NCBI GenBank assembly: GCA_001939145.1
Contig: LSRX01000285.1
Span: 417,499 to 481,498, forward strand
Source: Symbiodinium microadriaticum
Lineage: Eukaryota; Sar; Dinophyceae; Suessiales; Symbiodiniaceae
Reading direction: 5' to 3'
Length of the DNA stretch: 64,000 bases
Shown here: positions 1 to 9,371 of the stretch, in pieces
Layout of the letters: the number at the start of each line of letters is the position of its first letter
Position numbering within the stretch: position 1 is the first letter of the stretch
The notes under the pieces: model-generated
Told to the model about the DNA's origin: nothing
The model's database searches: none
Seen by the model: the letters and a program-made list of their open reading frames with translations, nothing else
Position numbers and translations under genes: made by a program

Positions 1-1
1 G

Positions 2-76
2 GAGCGGGCTGCGCAGTTGGCGGAGCTGCTTCGGAACTTCGCCGAGCTCGGCGAGGCCCGCAAAGGCGCGGAGGCC
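2..76 (+). CDS. Exon-like island, coiled-coil; runs off left edge
   Basis: Open frame from base 2 reads ERAAQLAELLRNFAELGEAR and on to about base 76, rich in Ala, Glu, Leu and Arg, as in an alpha-helical coiled coil. The sequence then turns abruptly into T/G-rich, stop-containing DNA, as expected at an exon-intron border, though no clean GT donor is visible. This is the first of a long series of short + strand islands. They are interpreted as tiny exons of one or more very long genes of unknown product. The left end is cut by the window. Confidence 0.45.
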
Positions 77-909
77 AATTTTGAGTTTTGTTGTGTTGGG
101 GCTTTTCTGTTTTCAGGATTGTTAACAAGCGCTTTCGGTTACTGATTCTGGGTTTCGGGGTCTTTCGGGGTTTTGGCGTTCGCAGGCCCTTTAGTGTTTG
201 TGCCTCGGTATTCGTGTTTTTTACAGTCTTGTGAACACTTTGTAGTTTCGGGATTGACTGTAAATCTGCAGGGCGTTTCAGTGGATGGCTGTCAGGACAG
301 TCAAAGCCCTTTGGCAAGGTTACTCCGCGATACATCAAGATGATGATAAGGTCTCATAGGACTGAGTTTGTCCTAGAGCCGAAATTTCATCCAAAGACGT
401 GCATGTACCGACAGTGTGCCCACATGAATAATGTAGGGAATACTTCTTAAAGGGTGTTGGAGGGTCCTTACAAAAAATGATGTCGTGTTTAGTGCTGAAT
501 TGAGGGGTATCGAGCTCTTTGGTTGTATGTGGATACTTAGAGGTTCACGGATACTTAGTAATAACGTAGTAGCATATGGTTATAAGATGTTGAAAGTGCC
601 TCAACCGAGGTTGTATATTCCCACTCGCTTGAAAAGTATGCCACCTGAGCCTACCTGAGTATGCAATCTGAAGTAGCCATTGTAAATTCTTTTATTTGTT
701 ACGATGCAGCTCTCTGAAAATACCCCAAAACCCTAGACCCTCAAACACTACATCCGAATTGAGCCCCTAAGCCCTGAACGGAAACCCCTGTAGAGCCCTT
801 CAAGGTCCCCCCGTACTGCAACCCAACAGGAACCCTTCATGGAACCCTTAAATTGGAACCCCATGATACCGAACCCTTAAACAGGAGTCTTTTACGGGCT
901 GTTGTCCAG
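77..909. repeat. Intron-like spacer, G-rich start and C-rich end
   Basis: After the first island the DNA is G/T-rich (degenerate TTTCGGGG units at about 148-178). The middle, about 240-700, has no recognisable feature. From about 722 to 890 it is C-rich, with CCCTAGA, CCCTCAA and CCCTTAAA telomere-like variants. No open frame worth calling was found. Confidence 0.5.
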
Positions 910-949
910 GTCTGCAAAGTCAGCTGGAGCAGTGCCAATCCTCCACGAG
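910..949 (+). CDS. Exon-like island (LQSQLEQCQSSTR)
   Basis: Follows the pyrimidine/AG acceptor TTGTCCAG at 902-909. The frame from 912 reads LQSQLEQCQSSTRPP, a Gln/Glu/Leu helix-like stretch, and ends at ACGAG before GC, a possible GC-type donor. C-rich repeats lie upstream (722-890) and G-rich units downstream (985-1030). Product unknown. Confidence 0.4.
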
Positions 950-1773
950 GCCCCCTTTTGGAAAGCTGATCAGACGTGCTGTTTAAGGGTTAGGGTCTAG
1001 GGGTGAGGGCTATAAAGGGGTTAAATGAGGGCTTCATGAGGATTTTAAAAAGATGTTAAACTGGCTTGTTTGTAAGGGTGACACGGTATCATGTGTTGCG
1101 GATGTAGGGTGATGGGTGTGGAATGCCTTGGGACTTGTACACCCTTTGGGATTATGGGCTCAGCAATGCAGAGGTTTGTTGAAAGGGTCTACAGGGCTGT
1201 TGCTGTTTGGACATTGATGGATGAACCCAATAAGCCATAGATGCCCTGATTACTAGAAACCTGCTTCAATCTGGCTATATGGTGCACGTACAGCTAGCTG
1301 CAACCCGGAACAAGGTATTTCTTGCCATGCCCCTACATAGCCCGGACCATCCCGGGACCCCGATGCAGCCGTTCATAGCTTCAGGAAGCCTCTCCTCTTA
1401 GAGCAAGCCCCTGAGGTTGACTTGACCTGAGATCCCAGATGCTATGAAGTCGTGCATGTGGGTGTCGCAATGTGTTCATAGACTTTTCAGAAAAAGTCTG
1501 GGTTTGGTGTTGAGGCTTCGAGTTGTCACGCTAAACTTCGAAGGTAATTGGCTTTCCTCCTTGGCACCAAAACCGTCAGGACACCCGTATCAACCCCCGC
1601 AGCACGCCCTTACGACCTTGAATAGCAACCCTGTCAGTAGAGTGAAAGCCTGGAGCCCAAAAGTCCGGCTTATGTCGGCCGGGGCTTTTTCGGGCAGAGG
1701 TTAAGTAGATAGACTCAAAGACTCAAACCCTTCAAGAGCCCTCATCATTCAAAGAAGGCTTATACGAGCCCAG
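950..1773. repeat. Intron-like spacer
   Basis: Begins with G-rich units (GGGTTAGGGTCTAGGGG at about 985-1010), passes through about 600 bases without recognisable structure, and ends with mildly C-rich CAAACCC/GAGCCC units at about 1710-1765. The open frame at 1444-1704 shows no domain and is not called as a gene. Confidence 0.4.
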
Positions 1774-1810
1774 ATGGATAAACTGCCGTCTTCCTGTTGT
1801 CGAGCTCCAG
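1774..1810 (+). CDS. Exon-like island (MDKLPSSCCRAP)
   Basis: Bounded by an AG acceptor (GAGCCCAG, ending 1773) and CCAG|GTTTAGG at 1807-1817, where the telomere-like repeat itself would supply the GT of the donor. The frame reads MDKLPSSCCRAP. Flanks are C-rich upstream and strongly G-rich downstream (1808-1870). The peptide is too short to assign. Confidence 0.3.
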
Positions 1811-2458
1811 GTTTAGGATTCATCGTTTCGGGTACTAGGGTTTAGAGTCTAGGGTTTCTAGGTCCCCCAGCTTCGTGCTCGCGGGTGGGGCCCTGTGCTG
1901 CTCGTTTCCAGAGGAGAAGCAGTTGAACTGAACTTGTCCATCTACGCATTGTTCGGTCCCGCAACAGTACAGTGCTCCTTTTGTTCTCTTCAGCGTTGCT
2001 TCTTCATTAAATGCTAAAAATCTGAGAAAAGGTATCTTGGTATCCTTGTTAGTACAGGCACGTACAGAGATAGGGATACTGGGACACCAAGGGCAGCACT
2101 ACAAGCAGCTGGTCTGGCACTATGGTGCATTGCATCGAGGGCTATTGTTTGTGTGTTTTGTTGAGATTTGTCACCTTACTGCCAAACCCGAAACGGAAGA
2201 TACCCTAAGCCTAACAAGCCCCATCCTGCAGCTACAACACTCAAAACACCCTGAGCCGTGAAACGTTAAACCTCAACATGGCCTCGAGACCCCGGATTCA
2301 GACCCATTAAGCCCGCAATCCTCAACCAGACCACCTGGAGGAGATTGATCCCAAAGAATCCCTCTAAATGCCCCTATAGAGACCTTGATGGAGCCCCCTC
2401 GAACACCCTCAGAGAGACCTCACCCCTCGTAGGGACCCGAAAACAGAGGCATTACCTT
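1811..2458. repeat. Intron-like spacer, G-rich start and C-rich end
   Basis: TTTAGGG-like variants at 1811-1870. About 1880-2160 is unremarkable, and C-rich CCCTAAGCC/CACTCAAAACACCC units run from about 2180 to 2350. No domain could be recognised in the open frames across 2037-2261 and 2345-2623. Confidence 0.4.
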
Positions 2459-2537
2459 GACCCTCCAGGTACCTACTATATACGTAGGGTCCTAGGGGCT
2501 CTAGCACCCTATATAGTAGGTACCTGGGGGGGTAGGG
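2459..2537. mobile_element. MITE-like hairpin element, copy 1 (TCCAGGTACCTACTATAT)
   Basis: Near-perfect inverted repeat. The left arm CCAGGTACCTACTATATA is matched by the right arm TATATAGTAGGTACCTGG around a central CCTAGGGGCTCTAG. A second copy lies 200 bp downstream (2661-2742). Small size, foldback structure and repeat occurrence fit a non-autonomous DNA transposon, but no target-site duplication was established. Confidence 0.6.
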
Positions 2538-2572
2538 TTATAGAAAGCCACTTCCTGGGCAGGCTCCTGCAG

Positions 2573-2620
2573 GACTCCTCCCAGCGCACGGAGGCGCGAT
2601 TGGAGAAGGCGGATCTCCTC
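2573..2620 (+). CDS. Exon-like island (DSSQRTEARLEKADLL)
   Basis: Acceptor CTCCTGCAG ends at 2572. The frame reads DSSQRTEARLEKADLL and then meets a TGA at 2621, so an exon would have to end at or before it. Charged, Leu-heptad-like composition. Sits between the two copies of the hairpin element. Confidence 0.45.
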
Positions 2621-2660
2621 TGACTTCTTTGCTTTGGGGCTTTTCAGGCCGAGGGACTTC

Positions 2661-2742
2661 CAAGAAACCCTAACCCTCCAGGTACCTACTATATAGGGCC
2701 CTAGGGGCTCTAGTGCCCTATATAGTAGGTACTTGGGGGGTG
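2661..2742. mobile_element. MITE-like hairpin element, copy 2
   Basis: Same arms as the element at 2459-2537 (CCAGGTACCTACTATATAGG and its complement ending TAGGTACTTGG), with the shared centre CCTAGGGGCTCTAG. One arm has diverged (ACCTGG to ACTTGG). Confidence 0.6.
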
Positions 2743-2834
2743 AGGGGAAACTTCTACTTTGCCTGCCGTGCGAAGCTGGCGTCTGGAGAGCATGCTCCCG
2801 ACTTCGAAGAGTGCTTTCTGGGCGATGCGGATCG

Positions 2835-2948
2835 GAGGCTACGGAGATTCGCAAATGGGTCCTCGCCGAAGAGTCCTTCAGCATTGCTGACACGCAGGTC
2901 CTGCAAGGACTGAAAAGAGCTCAAGCAGTTCGAGCTGAACTTGAACCA
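2835..2948 (+). CDS. Exon-like island (EATEIRKWVLAEESFS...)
   Basis: Thirty-eight codons, EATEIRKWVLAEESFSIADT followed by QVLQGLKRAQAVRAELEP, ending at TGA 2949. It is among the longest coiled-coil-like islands and has helix-forming composition throughout. Internal AG/GT pairs (for example CGCAG|GTCCTG) mean it could be two exons. The start is uncertain because the frame stays open upstream. Confidence 0.4.
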
Positions 2949-3222
2949 TGACGGCAAAAGATGTGGACACGAACAGCTTGAGAAGAGGTGATGAAGGCTT
3001 GAACCCCAAGCCCTAAACCCTAAATCCTCAATGATGGGTTGAGGGAACTCCTTCAAGGTGTCGGCCTCTGGCCCGAACACCGGGTAGACATGGAGTGCTG
3101 CCGAAGGAAGAACCATTAGCACATGCGTTGTTTGTTTTGCTTTGCATCCAAAGCCCAAAACCCAAAAACCCAAAACTCTAAACCCTAAACCCAAAACTCT
3201 AAACCCTAAACTCTAAACCCTT
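2949..3222. repeat. C-rich telomere-like arrays CCCTAAA / CCAAAACC
   Basis: CCCTAAACCCTAAATCC at about 3006-3030 and a longer run of CCCAAAACCC/CTCTAAACCC variants at about 3150-3220. The unique stretch between them (about 3040-3115) could hold another short exon but shows no convincing frame. Confidence 0.6.
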
Positions 3223-3294
3223 GAGATCGGCTACCCGGCTACCGTCCATCAGTCTGCTCTTGGTGCTCTCGTAGCTTGGAATGTGCCCAAGCAG
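3223..3294 (+). CDS. Exon-like island, globular type (EIGYPATVHQSALGAL)
   Basis: Exactly 24 open codons, beginning EIGYPATVHQSALGAL and continuing VAWNVPKQ, flanked by CCCTAAA repeats upstream and by TTTAGGG repeats directly downstream (AGCAG|GGTTTAGGG). The composition is that of a folded domain rather than a coiled coil. Family not recognised. Confidence 0.45.
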
Positions 3295-3624
3295 GGTTTA
3301 GGGTTTAGGGTTTAGGGCCCCAAAGCTGGACCCATTCCGAAGGTGAAGGTACAAGTGATGCAATCTGCTTGGATGTTTGGAGCTTTAGGTTTCATCCCAC
3401 CCTCAACCCTAAACCCAAAACCGCTAAGCCTAAGTCCCAAAACCCGCAAAACCCCTAATTAAACCCTAAACTCGAAACCCCAAACCCCAAACCCTAAACC
3501 TGTAATTCCTATACCCTAAGCCCATATAACTCCTAGTTTTTAAGCCCTGAACCCTGAACCCTAAACCCCAAACCCTAAACCCGTAGTTCCTAAACCCTAA
3601 ACCCATACTTCCTAAACTCTAAAC
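3295..3624. repeat. Short G-rich run followed by long C-rich array
   Basis: Three TTTAGGG units at 3295-3316, unique DNA to about 3395, then more than 200 bp of CCCTAAA, CCCAAAACC and CCCGTAGTTC variants to about 3624. It fits an intron that starts G-rich and ends C-rich. Confidence 0.55.
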
Positions 3625-3724
3625 ATGCGGGGTATCTTGTTCAATTATTCCGGGGGCCCTGTGGGTTCTGGCATAATTTCCGCTGAACAATTACGTGGTC
3701 TTCGGGGAGCCGTTACGTACCCAG
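3625..3724 (+). CDS. Exon-like island, globular type (MRGILFNYSGGPVGSG)
   Basis: Thirty-three open codons beginning MRGILFNYSGGPVGSGIISA and continuing EQLRGLRGAVTYP, ending in a CCAG. Glycine-rich and protein-like. C-rich repeats flank it on both sides, so it does not follow the usual C-upstream, G-downstream arrangement. Function unknown. Confidence 0.35.
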
Positions 3725-3790
3725 ACAAAACCCCAAACCCTAAACCTTGAAACCCTAAATCCTAAAGCCCTAAACCCAAAACCCTAAAAC

Positions 3791-3899
3791 CCGGAACCGG
3801 ACGACTTCAATGCTTGTGGGCTTCCGGGCTTGGATCGGCGCCTCCATCCTATTCCCCTACACCCGGGAATCCTCAAGGCCGAGTCGTGGCTTCAAGCAC
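3791..3899 (+). CDS. Exon-like island, globular type (PEPDDFNACGLPGLDRR)
   Basis: Frame from 3791 reads PEPDDFNACGLPGLDRRLHP and on through IPLHPGILKAESWLQAP. Pro/Leu/Asp composition suggests a folded protein segment like the two preceding islands. It lies between CCCTAAA runs at 3727-3790 and 3900-3920. Exact ends are unclear. Confidence 0.35.
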
Positions 3900-4763
3900 C
3901 CCTCAACCCTAAAACCCTAACCGTGGCTGAAGGAGCAGATCCAGACATTCTTTGTTCTCCAATACCAAACCCTTAAACTCTGTGGGTTCTTTTGGTTGAG
4001 TAGTAATCTGCAAACTTTTTAATCTCTGTGGCTCATTGGGGATTGAAGTAAGCATTCCTAGGTTTGTAAATCCTTTTAATCAATGCATGGATCGTGGTAG
4101 GAAGGCTGTGCTGAGCTTTGGGGGATTTTAAACACACGCGCCCGCTGTAAGCCGGAATCCCGACGACCAAAGAAGAGCACTTTGAACTGAAAGTAAACTG
4201 CCCAAACCCAACGACAATATTCCCACATCCTCATAAAGACGAACTCTAAGCCCAAAGTAACCGAGCTAACTTGAGAAATCCAAAGCGGGCTTTTGGGCAT
4301 TTTTTGTGATCCAACTGAGCTGGAGCATGCTGAAGGTGAGTGCCCTCGCATCGCAGAGCCACGAAGGCCGCGAGAGAATTTGGGGTTTGCAGCTAAAGCC
4401 CTGGCTTAGAGTTGTTGTACACTGAGGGTCTAGGGTTTAAGGTTACTGTGTGTTGATTTATTGTTGACTGCTGTAGGCTTGTAGGACGTTCGGTCAAGGC
4501 TTTGATGGGGCTTTGGAGTTGTTTGGTCTGTGGGTTTGGGATTCAGGGCTTGTGGATGTGCTCTTCATGATTTCTGTTTTCGGCGACAAACCCGTGCACC
4601 CGGCCCCAGATTTTGGACTATGGTGGGATGAGGTGGCAGAGCAGCAGTCATGAAACCCTGAACGTTAAACCCTGAACCCTAGACCCTGAACCCTAAACCC
4701 TATAAACCCTGAACCCTAAAGCCCTGAACCCTAGACCTTGAGCTACTAACCCCCCGCCCGACC
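3900..4763. repeat. Spacer with a possible short exon at 4357-4378
   Basis: C-rich at 3900-3920; unremarkable to about 4310. A possible short exon follows CATCGCAG at 4357-4378 (frame SHEGRER). G-rich variants run 4420-4560, then a unique stretch at 4575-4650 whose frame reads FGDKPVHPAPDFGLWWDEV, then CCCTAAA/CCCTGAA repeats at 4655-4745. The 4575-4650 stretch is in the reversed G-then-C setting and may be intron. Confidence 0.35.
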
Positions 4764-4839
4764 TGCATGCTTCGACTGCAGCCTACTGAGCTTGGCATCC
4801 CCATTGCTACTCATTGCCTGCGAGGTGTTCCCCTTACAG
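4764..4839 (+). CDS. Exon-like island, globular type (CMLRLQPTELGIPIATH)
   Basis: Twenty-five codons, CMLRLQPTELGIPIATHCLR then GVPLT, ending TTACAG at 4839 just before a TTTAGGG array. C-rich repeats lie upstream. Protein-like sequence of unknown family. Confidence 0.4.
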
Positions 4840-5247
4840 AGTTTAGGGTTTAGGGCTCAGGGTTCAGGGCTTAGGGTTTAGGGCTTAGGGTTTAGGGTTG
4901 GGGTTTTTCCGGGGTTACGAATCCTTTCTCCCTACAGTTCTACTGTTAATATGCCCAACAAAGCGCGAGGCGAGCGATCTATCCCCCACAAATTCCCGAG
5001 CTCAGACCCCTGACAGTCGAAGCCCCCAAGCCACCGTAAGCCTCGAAACTCGACCGGAAACCTCCCACATAAACGTCTAGACCCCTGACTCGTCGAAAGC
5101 CCCGAGGAACCCTAAACCTAGAGCCCCTAAAACCTAAACCCTAAACTAAACCCTAACCCTAAACCCCCAAAACCCTGACCCTGGAGCCCCTACACTCGTA
5201 GCCTGGAACAACCCAAAAATCGCGAAAAACCATCAACCCCGGGAATC
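4840..5247. repeat. Intron-like spacer: TTTAGGG array, unique middle, CCCTAAA array
   Basis: Seven or so TTTAGGG/CTCAGGG units at 4840-4910, unique DNA at 4915-5100, then CCCTAAACC arrays at 5105-5180. A clear example of the G-rich-start, C-rich-end arrangement. Confidence 0.55.
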
Positions 5248-5319
5248 ATGCTCTCCATCGCAGCACTGCTCTTCATTGTGAGGCCCATCAAACCAAGAGA
5301 CCCCACAGAGCTTCTTAAG
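5248..5319 (+). CDS. Exon-like island (MLSIAALLFIVRPIKPRDPT)
   Basis: Twenty-four open codons from an ATG, MLSIAALLFIVRPIKPRDPT then ELLK, ending AAG directly before a (TATC)n microsatellite. An internal acceptor ATCGCAG at 5256-5262 could shorten it. The hydrophobic start could be a membrane segment. Confidence 0.35.
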
Positions 5320-5378
5320 ACTATATCTATCTATCTATCTATCTATCGATCCATCTCTCTCTCTCTCTCTCTCTCTAC

Positions 5379-5420
<42 letters not shown>

Positions 5421-5458
5421 AGAGATAGATAGATAGATAGATAGATAGATCGATAGAT

Positions 5459-5494
<36 letters not shown>

Positions 5495-5495
5495 G
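5320..5495. repeat. Compound microsatellite (ATCT)n-(CT)n-(TA)n-(GATA)n
   Basis: Four adjoining simple-repeat tracts, with (ATCT)n and (GATA)n in inverted orientation around (TA)n, so the whole tract can fold into a hairpin. Repetitive Ile/Tyr/Leu/Ser peptides in its frames are low-complexity translations, not genes. Confidence 0.85.
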
Positions 5496-5713
5496 GGGCC
5501 GTCATAGCTAGAATAGAGTGTGTCCATACTTCTACCGAGGAGCCTCCAGGAATAGTATGATGAACTGCCTAGAAAGCTTTCATGCCATGTAAGCACCACA
5601 AAAGCTTGGCGTAGACCCGCTATCCCCAATCATGAACCCAAAGGCCATGACCATAAAACCGCCTTCAATCCAAAGGCGTAAAAGCCATGTCAAACCCCGG
5701 TTCAGGATTAAGG

Positions 5714-5810
5714 AATTCGGGGTTTGCCCATAATGTAGGGGCTTAAAAATTACCAATACTATTCTGGAAGTTTCTTATCATTACTATAGTATAATGGGCC
5801 CCAAACCCTA
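5714..5810. mobile_element. MITE-like hairpin, family D
   Basis: Contains TGTAGGGGCTTAAAAATTACC with an interior ACTATAGTATAATGGGCCCC. Related sequences occur at 13,081-13,170, 29,170-29,255 and 40,262-40,376, all sharing TAGRRGCC..AATTACC..TATAGTATA..GGGCCCCAAA. Ends are approximate. Confidence 0.5.
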
Positions 5811-5847
5811 TATTACATCTTCAAACTCGATCCTGACCCTTTTTGAG

Positions 5848-5940
5848 GCCTCGCGGAAATGAAGGCCTTTGCCCGCGATGTGGCAGACAAGGCCAAACGA
5901 CAACGCAAGTTTTTTATCCCCAGATGCTTGGTTAGAGAAG
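5848..5940 (+). CDS. Exon-like island, GLAE module copy 1
   Basis: After TTTTTGAG the frame reads GLAEMKAFARDVADKAKRQ, then RKFFIPRCLVRE, ending GAAG|GTAAAC with a good donor. The first 62 bases (to AAG at 5909) match in length and sequence the islands at 14,404-14,465 and 23,481-23,542 and resemble 31,280-31,338. A 75-bp intron to the next island is the only ordinary-looking short intron in the region. Confidence 0.5.
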
Positions 5941-6015
5941 GTAAACCTCTGTCGTCTGTGGGCTAACAGGGTTCCTTCATTCCTCACCCAGTTATCCCTC
6001 TTTTTATCTGTCCAG

Positions 6016-6057
6016 TGGATTACCGTCAACAGTTCTGGCGAGAAGCTTCAGCCTTTG
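6016..6057 (+). CDS. Exon-like island (WITVNSSGEKLQPL)
   Basis: Forty-two bases between a strong polypyrimidine acceptor (TTTTTATCTGTCCAG) and the donor TTG|GTGAGG. Frame WITVNSSGEKLQPL. Both splice signals are canonical, making this one of the better-defined islands. Confidence 0.5.
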
Positions 6058-6984
6058 GTGAGGCGGTAGAACTGGTCTCTATATGGGGTCTCCCAAATAG
6101 GGGACCCTAATCTAGTACCTTAAATAATAGGATCCTCATTATAATTTTTTTCGGAAAATCCTTTATCAGCCTCGAGGTTAGCCTTTAGAACCCAATCAAG
6201 GTTACTGGGCAGGTGAGAGTTTTCCAAGGAGCTTTGTCGTGACAGTGAGGGATGAATGCTTAACACTCAGGCTTTGGGGGTTAGGGTTTAGGGTTTGGGC
6301 GTCTGGCTGAGGGCTATTAAGCAATTATTAAGCCTTACGATCCAAGGTGGAGTTTTGAGTGTAGGGTGTAGGCTGGAAGAAGTTGTGCGCCACCTGTTTC
6401 CTGTTTTGCATGACTGGTTGCGAAGTGGCTTGTCCGGCTGTTACCATCTCTGCACGAGGCTCGTAGTGTCTGAGCTTTCAGCATACCGGTTCCCCACCTG
6501 CAAGACCTAAAGCAGGAACTGTAACATCTAAACTAAACGTGATGCACCTCGCATTTTTGCGAGCATCGAGTTGCAGCTTGTTCTTAACCAAAGACTTCTT
6601 ACACCTCATCCTTAAGAACGCTCCCCAAGTCGTCAGTCCCTCAACCCTACTTGCTCCTGCAGAACCTAACGCATAGTCTCCAGTCCCTAAACCTGATTCC
6701 GCAATTCCTAGATGGTTACAACTTGCAAAGCATTCTCAATGACTTCCAAATCCTAATTAAACCTTAAGCCCTCTTAGAAGCTTGGGAGATCGAAAGACCC
6801 GTCGACGAGAAGAACGCTACAGGATCCGATATGAAGCCTATCCCCATAAGCTTCCCTAAACCCCGCCAGCGTTCTAGATGACAGCGGCACTGGGTCGGTA
6901 ACAGCGGAAGCCAGTCAGTAACGATGCTAACTCTGCGTGGTAGAAACACAAGCTAGATTTCATTTCTCCTGCCTGTGCCCACAG
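6058..6984. repeat. Intron-like spacer with MITE remnant and an open segment
   Basis: A degraded family-B hairpin lies at about 6080-6170 (AGTACCTTAAATAATAGGATCC). TTTAGGG units occur at 6280-6300. A stop-free stretch at 6369-6508 reads GCRLEEVVRHLFPVLHDWLR and could be an exon. C-rich CCCTAAACC/CCTCAACCC units follow at 6640-6780. Nothing is recognised at 6790-6980 except a pyrimidine-rich acceptor at its end. Confidence 0.4.
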
Positions 6985-7281
6985 TCCGTAGCTGTGGAGC
7001 TTGAGTGGCAGTGGAAGCAGTGCTTGGGAGCATTGCTGATGGCGTCGGATGGCGGCTTGCAACATAGTATTGCAATGCAAGCCTAAGCCTTCGAGCATGA
7101 GCCAACTGCCGTGGCTGAAGCTCTGCAGATTGTCTCTGACGACGAAGACAGTCCGAAGCCTAAGTGACCGAGGAAATCGTCTGACTTCTCCGAGAGCGCC
7201 CAGTACTCTTTCGATGCTGATGTTGCCGCGACTTCAGACACGCAATGTGCAGAGGCTGAAGATGATTTCTTCCTTTTAGGA
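6985..7281 (+). pseudogene. Coding-like block with two in-frame stops
   Basis: Starts after the acceptor TGCCTGTGCCCACAG. One continuous frame reads SVAVELEWQWKQCLGALLMA..., stop TAA at 7084, then EHEPTAVAEALQIVSDDEDS..., stop TGA at 7165, then RKSSDFSESAQYSFDADVAA... to about 7280. All three parts have protein-like acidic/hydrophobic composition in the same frame. Either it is a decaying coding segment, or short introns remove the stops. It ends in TTTTAG|G next to TTTAGGG repeats. Confidence 0.45.
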
Positions 7282-7318
7282 TTGGGGTTTAGGGTTTAGG
7301 GTACGCTGGATGGCCCAG

Positions 7319-7374
7319 CAAGAGCAGCGGCTGGAAAAAGTTGATTCGACAAAGACAGATCGCAGAGCCAATTC
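7319..7374 (+). CDS. Exon-like island (QEQRLEKVDSTKTDRR)
   Basis: Acceptor GGCCCAG ends at 7318. The frame reads QQEQRLEKVDSTKTDRRANS and runs into a (TG)n tract at 7375-7394 that offers GT donors. Highly charged, coiled-coil-like. Confidence 0.45.
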
Positions 7375-7513
7375 TGTGTGTGTGTGTGTGTGTGTTGAAT
7401 GCAGCAATTGTTACTCGAGCAAAGGAAAGAGGTAATTGTCCGTACCCTTAAACTAACCAGTTATTATAAATCCCTCGACCCCTTGCATTGTTGTTCGTAC
7501 ACGCGGCTGCAAG

Positions 7514-7564
7514 GCAGCGGCCCAGAGCCGCGAACAGCTCGAGCAGCGCGCCGGGGAGTTGAAG
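7514..7564 (+). CDS. Exon-like island, RAGELK module (AAAQSREQLEQRAGELK)
   Basis: Seventeen codons, AAAQSREQLEQRAGELK, after CTGCAAG and ending TTGAAG before GC, an apparent GC-type donor. Its C-terminal RAGELKA is shared with the island at 16,049-16,096 (LRAGELKA). C-rich DNA lies upstream and G-rich TTTCGGGG units downstream. Confidence 0.5.
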
Positions 7565-8798
7565 GCGCGGGCGCCGAGTTTATGTTTGTTTTCTCTTGGA
7601 TCCTTGAGAATGAGGGGTAACGGGTTTCGGAGCTTGGGGTTTCGGGGTTCAAGAGTTTATGGGTGTAGCGCTTTAGCGATAGGGTTTCGGAGTTGAGCGA
7701 GCTTGCGGAGGGATTTTGGGCGTTTGTCACAAGGAGTTTCCTGAGATCTAGGTTGCAATATAGAAGCCTGAGATCTTACTCCTTACTGCTTCTTATCATT
7801 ATTGTTTTGCTGCAATATAGTCACAGTATACTCTAAATAGTCAGGCCCGTTTTGTTCGGCGTTCAGCGTTGGTTGTTGAGTTCTAGAACAGAAGCTCATG
7901 ATTCCGAGTTTAGGGCTCGGGCTTCATACGTTCGGAGTTGCGGCTCGACAACAGGCTGTAAGTGGCTTCTTAGTCTGCAGCATGACCAGCACTTTGGAGA
8001 TGTTGGTCGTTCTTGTCAGGGTGAAGAAGAAAAAAAGGAAGTAATGATGGTTGGGAATGATGAAAATTTAGTCGCTGCGCTGATGGATGACAGTGATGAT
8101 GGTGATCACGGCAGTGATGGTGGCCAGAATGACGATCCAGGCCCTGATTCCCAAAACCGTGAAACCCTGAACCCTGCACCCTCAAACCCTGAATCTTAAA
8201 AGCTCTAAACCCCAAACCTTAACCATAAGCCTTGAGCCCTATATGTTTTATGGAGTTCCTAAACCCCAAAACCTCAACCCTAAGCCCTGCCTTTACAGAG
8301 CCTTTAAGGGATCGATCCGTTTAAGCTTCTCGTAAGGCATCGATCGTTGAAGGGCTCCTTTCAATGGTTTAGGGCGTGGGGTTTAGGGTGTGGGGTTTAG
8401 AGTTTAGGGTTTGGGGTTTAGAGTTTAGGGTGTGGGGTTTAGAGTTTAGGGTTTGGGGTTTAGAGTTTAGGGTGTGGGGTTTCGGGTTTAGGGGTTAGGG
8501 TGACTCACGGACCCCTTAAAGTTAAGAGCCCTCAGCCCTCAACCGTGACTGACGTAAACTGTGGGTAGATCTCTACATTAAGGTCCGCTTTCAGTTCCTT
8601 TTACAAGGGTGCCGTGCTGTTTTGGGCCTTGAACAGGGACCCTAATTTAGAGAACCACCCTTCGTAGTAAATACCTCTATAGAAACCTTCTAGATCCCTT
8701 CAAGAAACCCTTAGAAACGGGACCCTGATTTGAAGAACTACCCATGCCTTAAACCCTAAACCCTAAACCCGAAAAGCCTAGTCTGTGTGATGACGAAG
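7565..8798. repeat. Intron-like spacer with minisatellite-like G-rich array
   Basis: G-rich units at 7610-7720. A stop-free stretch at 7981-8150 (frame includes EEEKKEVMMVGNDENLVAAL and an Asp-rich tail) may be an exon or two. CCCTGAACCC runs lie at 8160-8290. A G-rich array at 8365-8495 has about 42-bp units mixing TTTAGGG, GTGTGGGG and TTTAGAG. Family-A hairpin relics (CAGGGACCCTAATTTAGAGAA) occur at about 8632-8745, and C-rich repeats end at 8770. Confidence 0.45.
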
Positions 8799-8848
8799 GA
8801 GCTCGTGGAGCAGCGCAGCTCCGAGAGCAACTCCCGGATGGAGGCCGA
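8799..8848 (+). CDS. Exon-like island (ELVEQRSSESNSRMEA)
   Basis: Acceptor GACGAAG, frame ELVEQRSSESNSRMEA, donor GCCGA|GTGAGT, which is a textbook 5' splice site. CCCTAAA repeats end 28 bp upstream and G-rich repeats begin 20 bp downstream. Coiled-coil-like. Confidence 0.55.
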
Positions 8849-9371
8849 GTGAGTTTGTGTGGCTTAGGGCTTCGAGGGTTGGGTTTAGGGTTGAGGGGAT
8901 TAGGGTTTAGGGTTTAGTGGTTAGGGGTTTAGGTAGGGTTTTGGGTTTTGGTGTCCTGGGCTTTGGGTTTCGGGGCTTAGGGATTTGGGGTTTAGGGTTT
9001 TGGGGCATAGGGTTTAGGGATTATTTAGGGTTTAGCGTTTCGAACATACGAGCCTGCAAAGATTTGAAGGCTGCTCCTTAGATGTACTCGCCCCAGGCTC
9101 CTGTTGTACTTGTTAAGGCCCCTATTTTCGGCATGTGTTTTTGGGTTGATCACTCAAGCCGTTGCGGGCTTGGGAACTTAGTGGTTGAGTTGCGGGGACT
9201 GACGGCTACACAGCTTTCCCAGCTGCTGCAGCACATCGCGGGCCATGCATTTTGTATCCACTCCTTGTTCAGCTACACTTCTGGCAGCAACATTCTGATG
9301 TTGCTGCCTCTTATCCTCATGATCTAACGGACAACCCCACATATTGCGACCGTGTCCTCGTCTTTAGCCAG
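8849..9371. repeat. G-rich telomere-like array and unassigned open stretch
   Basis: Degenerate TTTAGGG/TTTTGGGG/TTTCGGGG units from about 8870 to 9040. Two overlapping frames stay open from about 9080 to 9404: one includes VVELRGLTATQLSQLLQHIA, the other NPTYCDRVLVFSQGTLQDVE. The latter faintly resembles the D-loop end of ABC-transporter nucleotide-binding domains, but this is too weak to assign. Confidence 0.35.
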
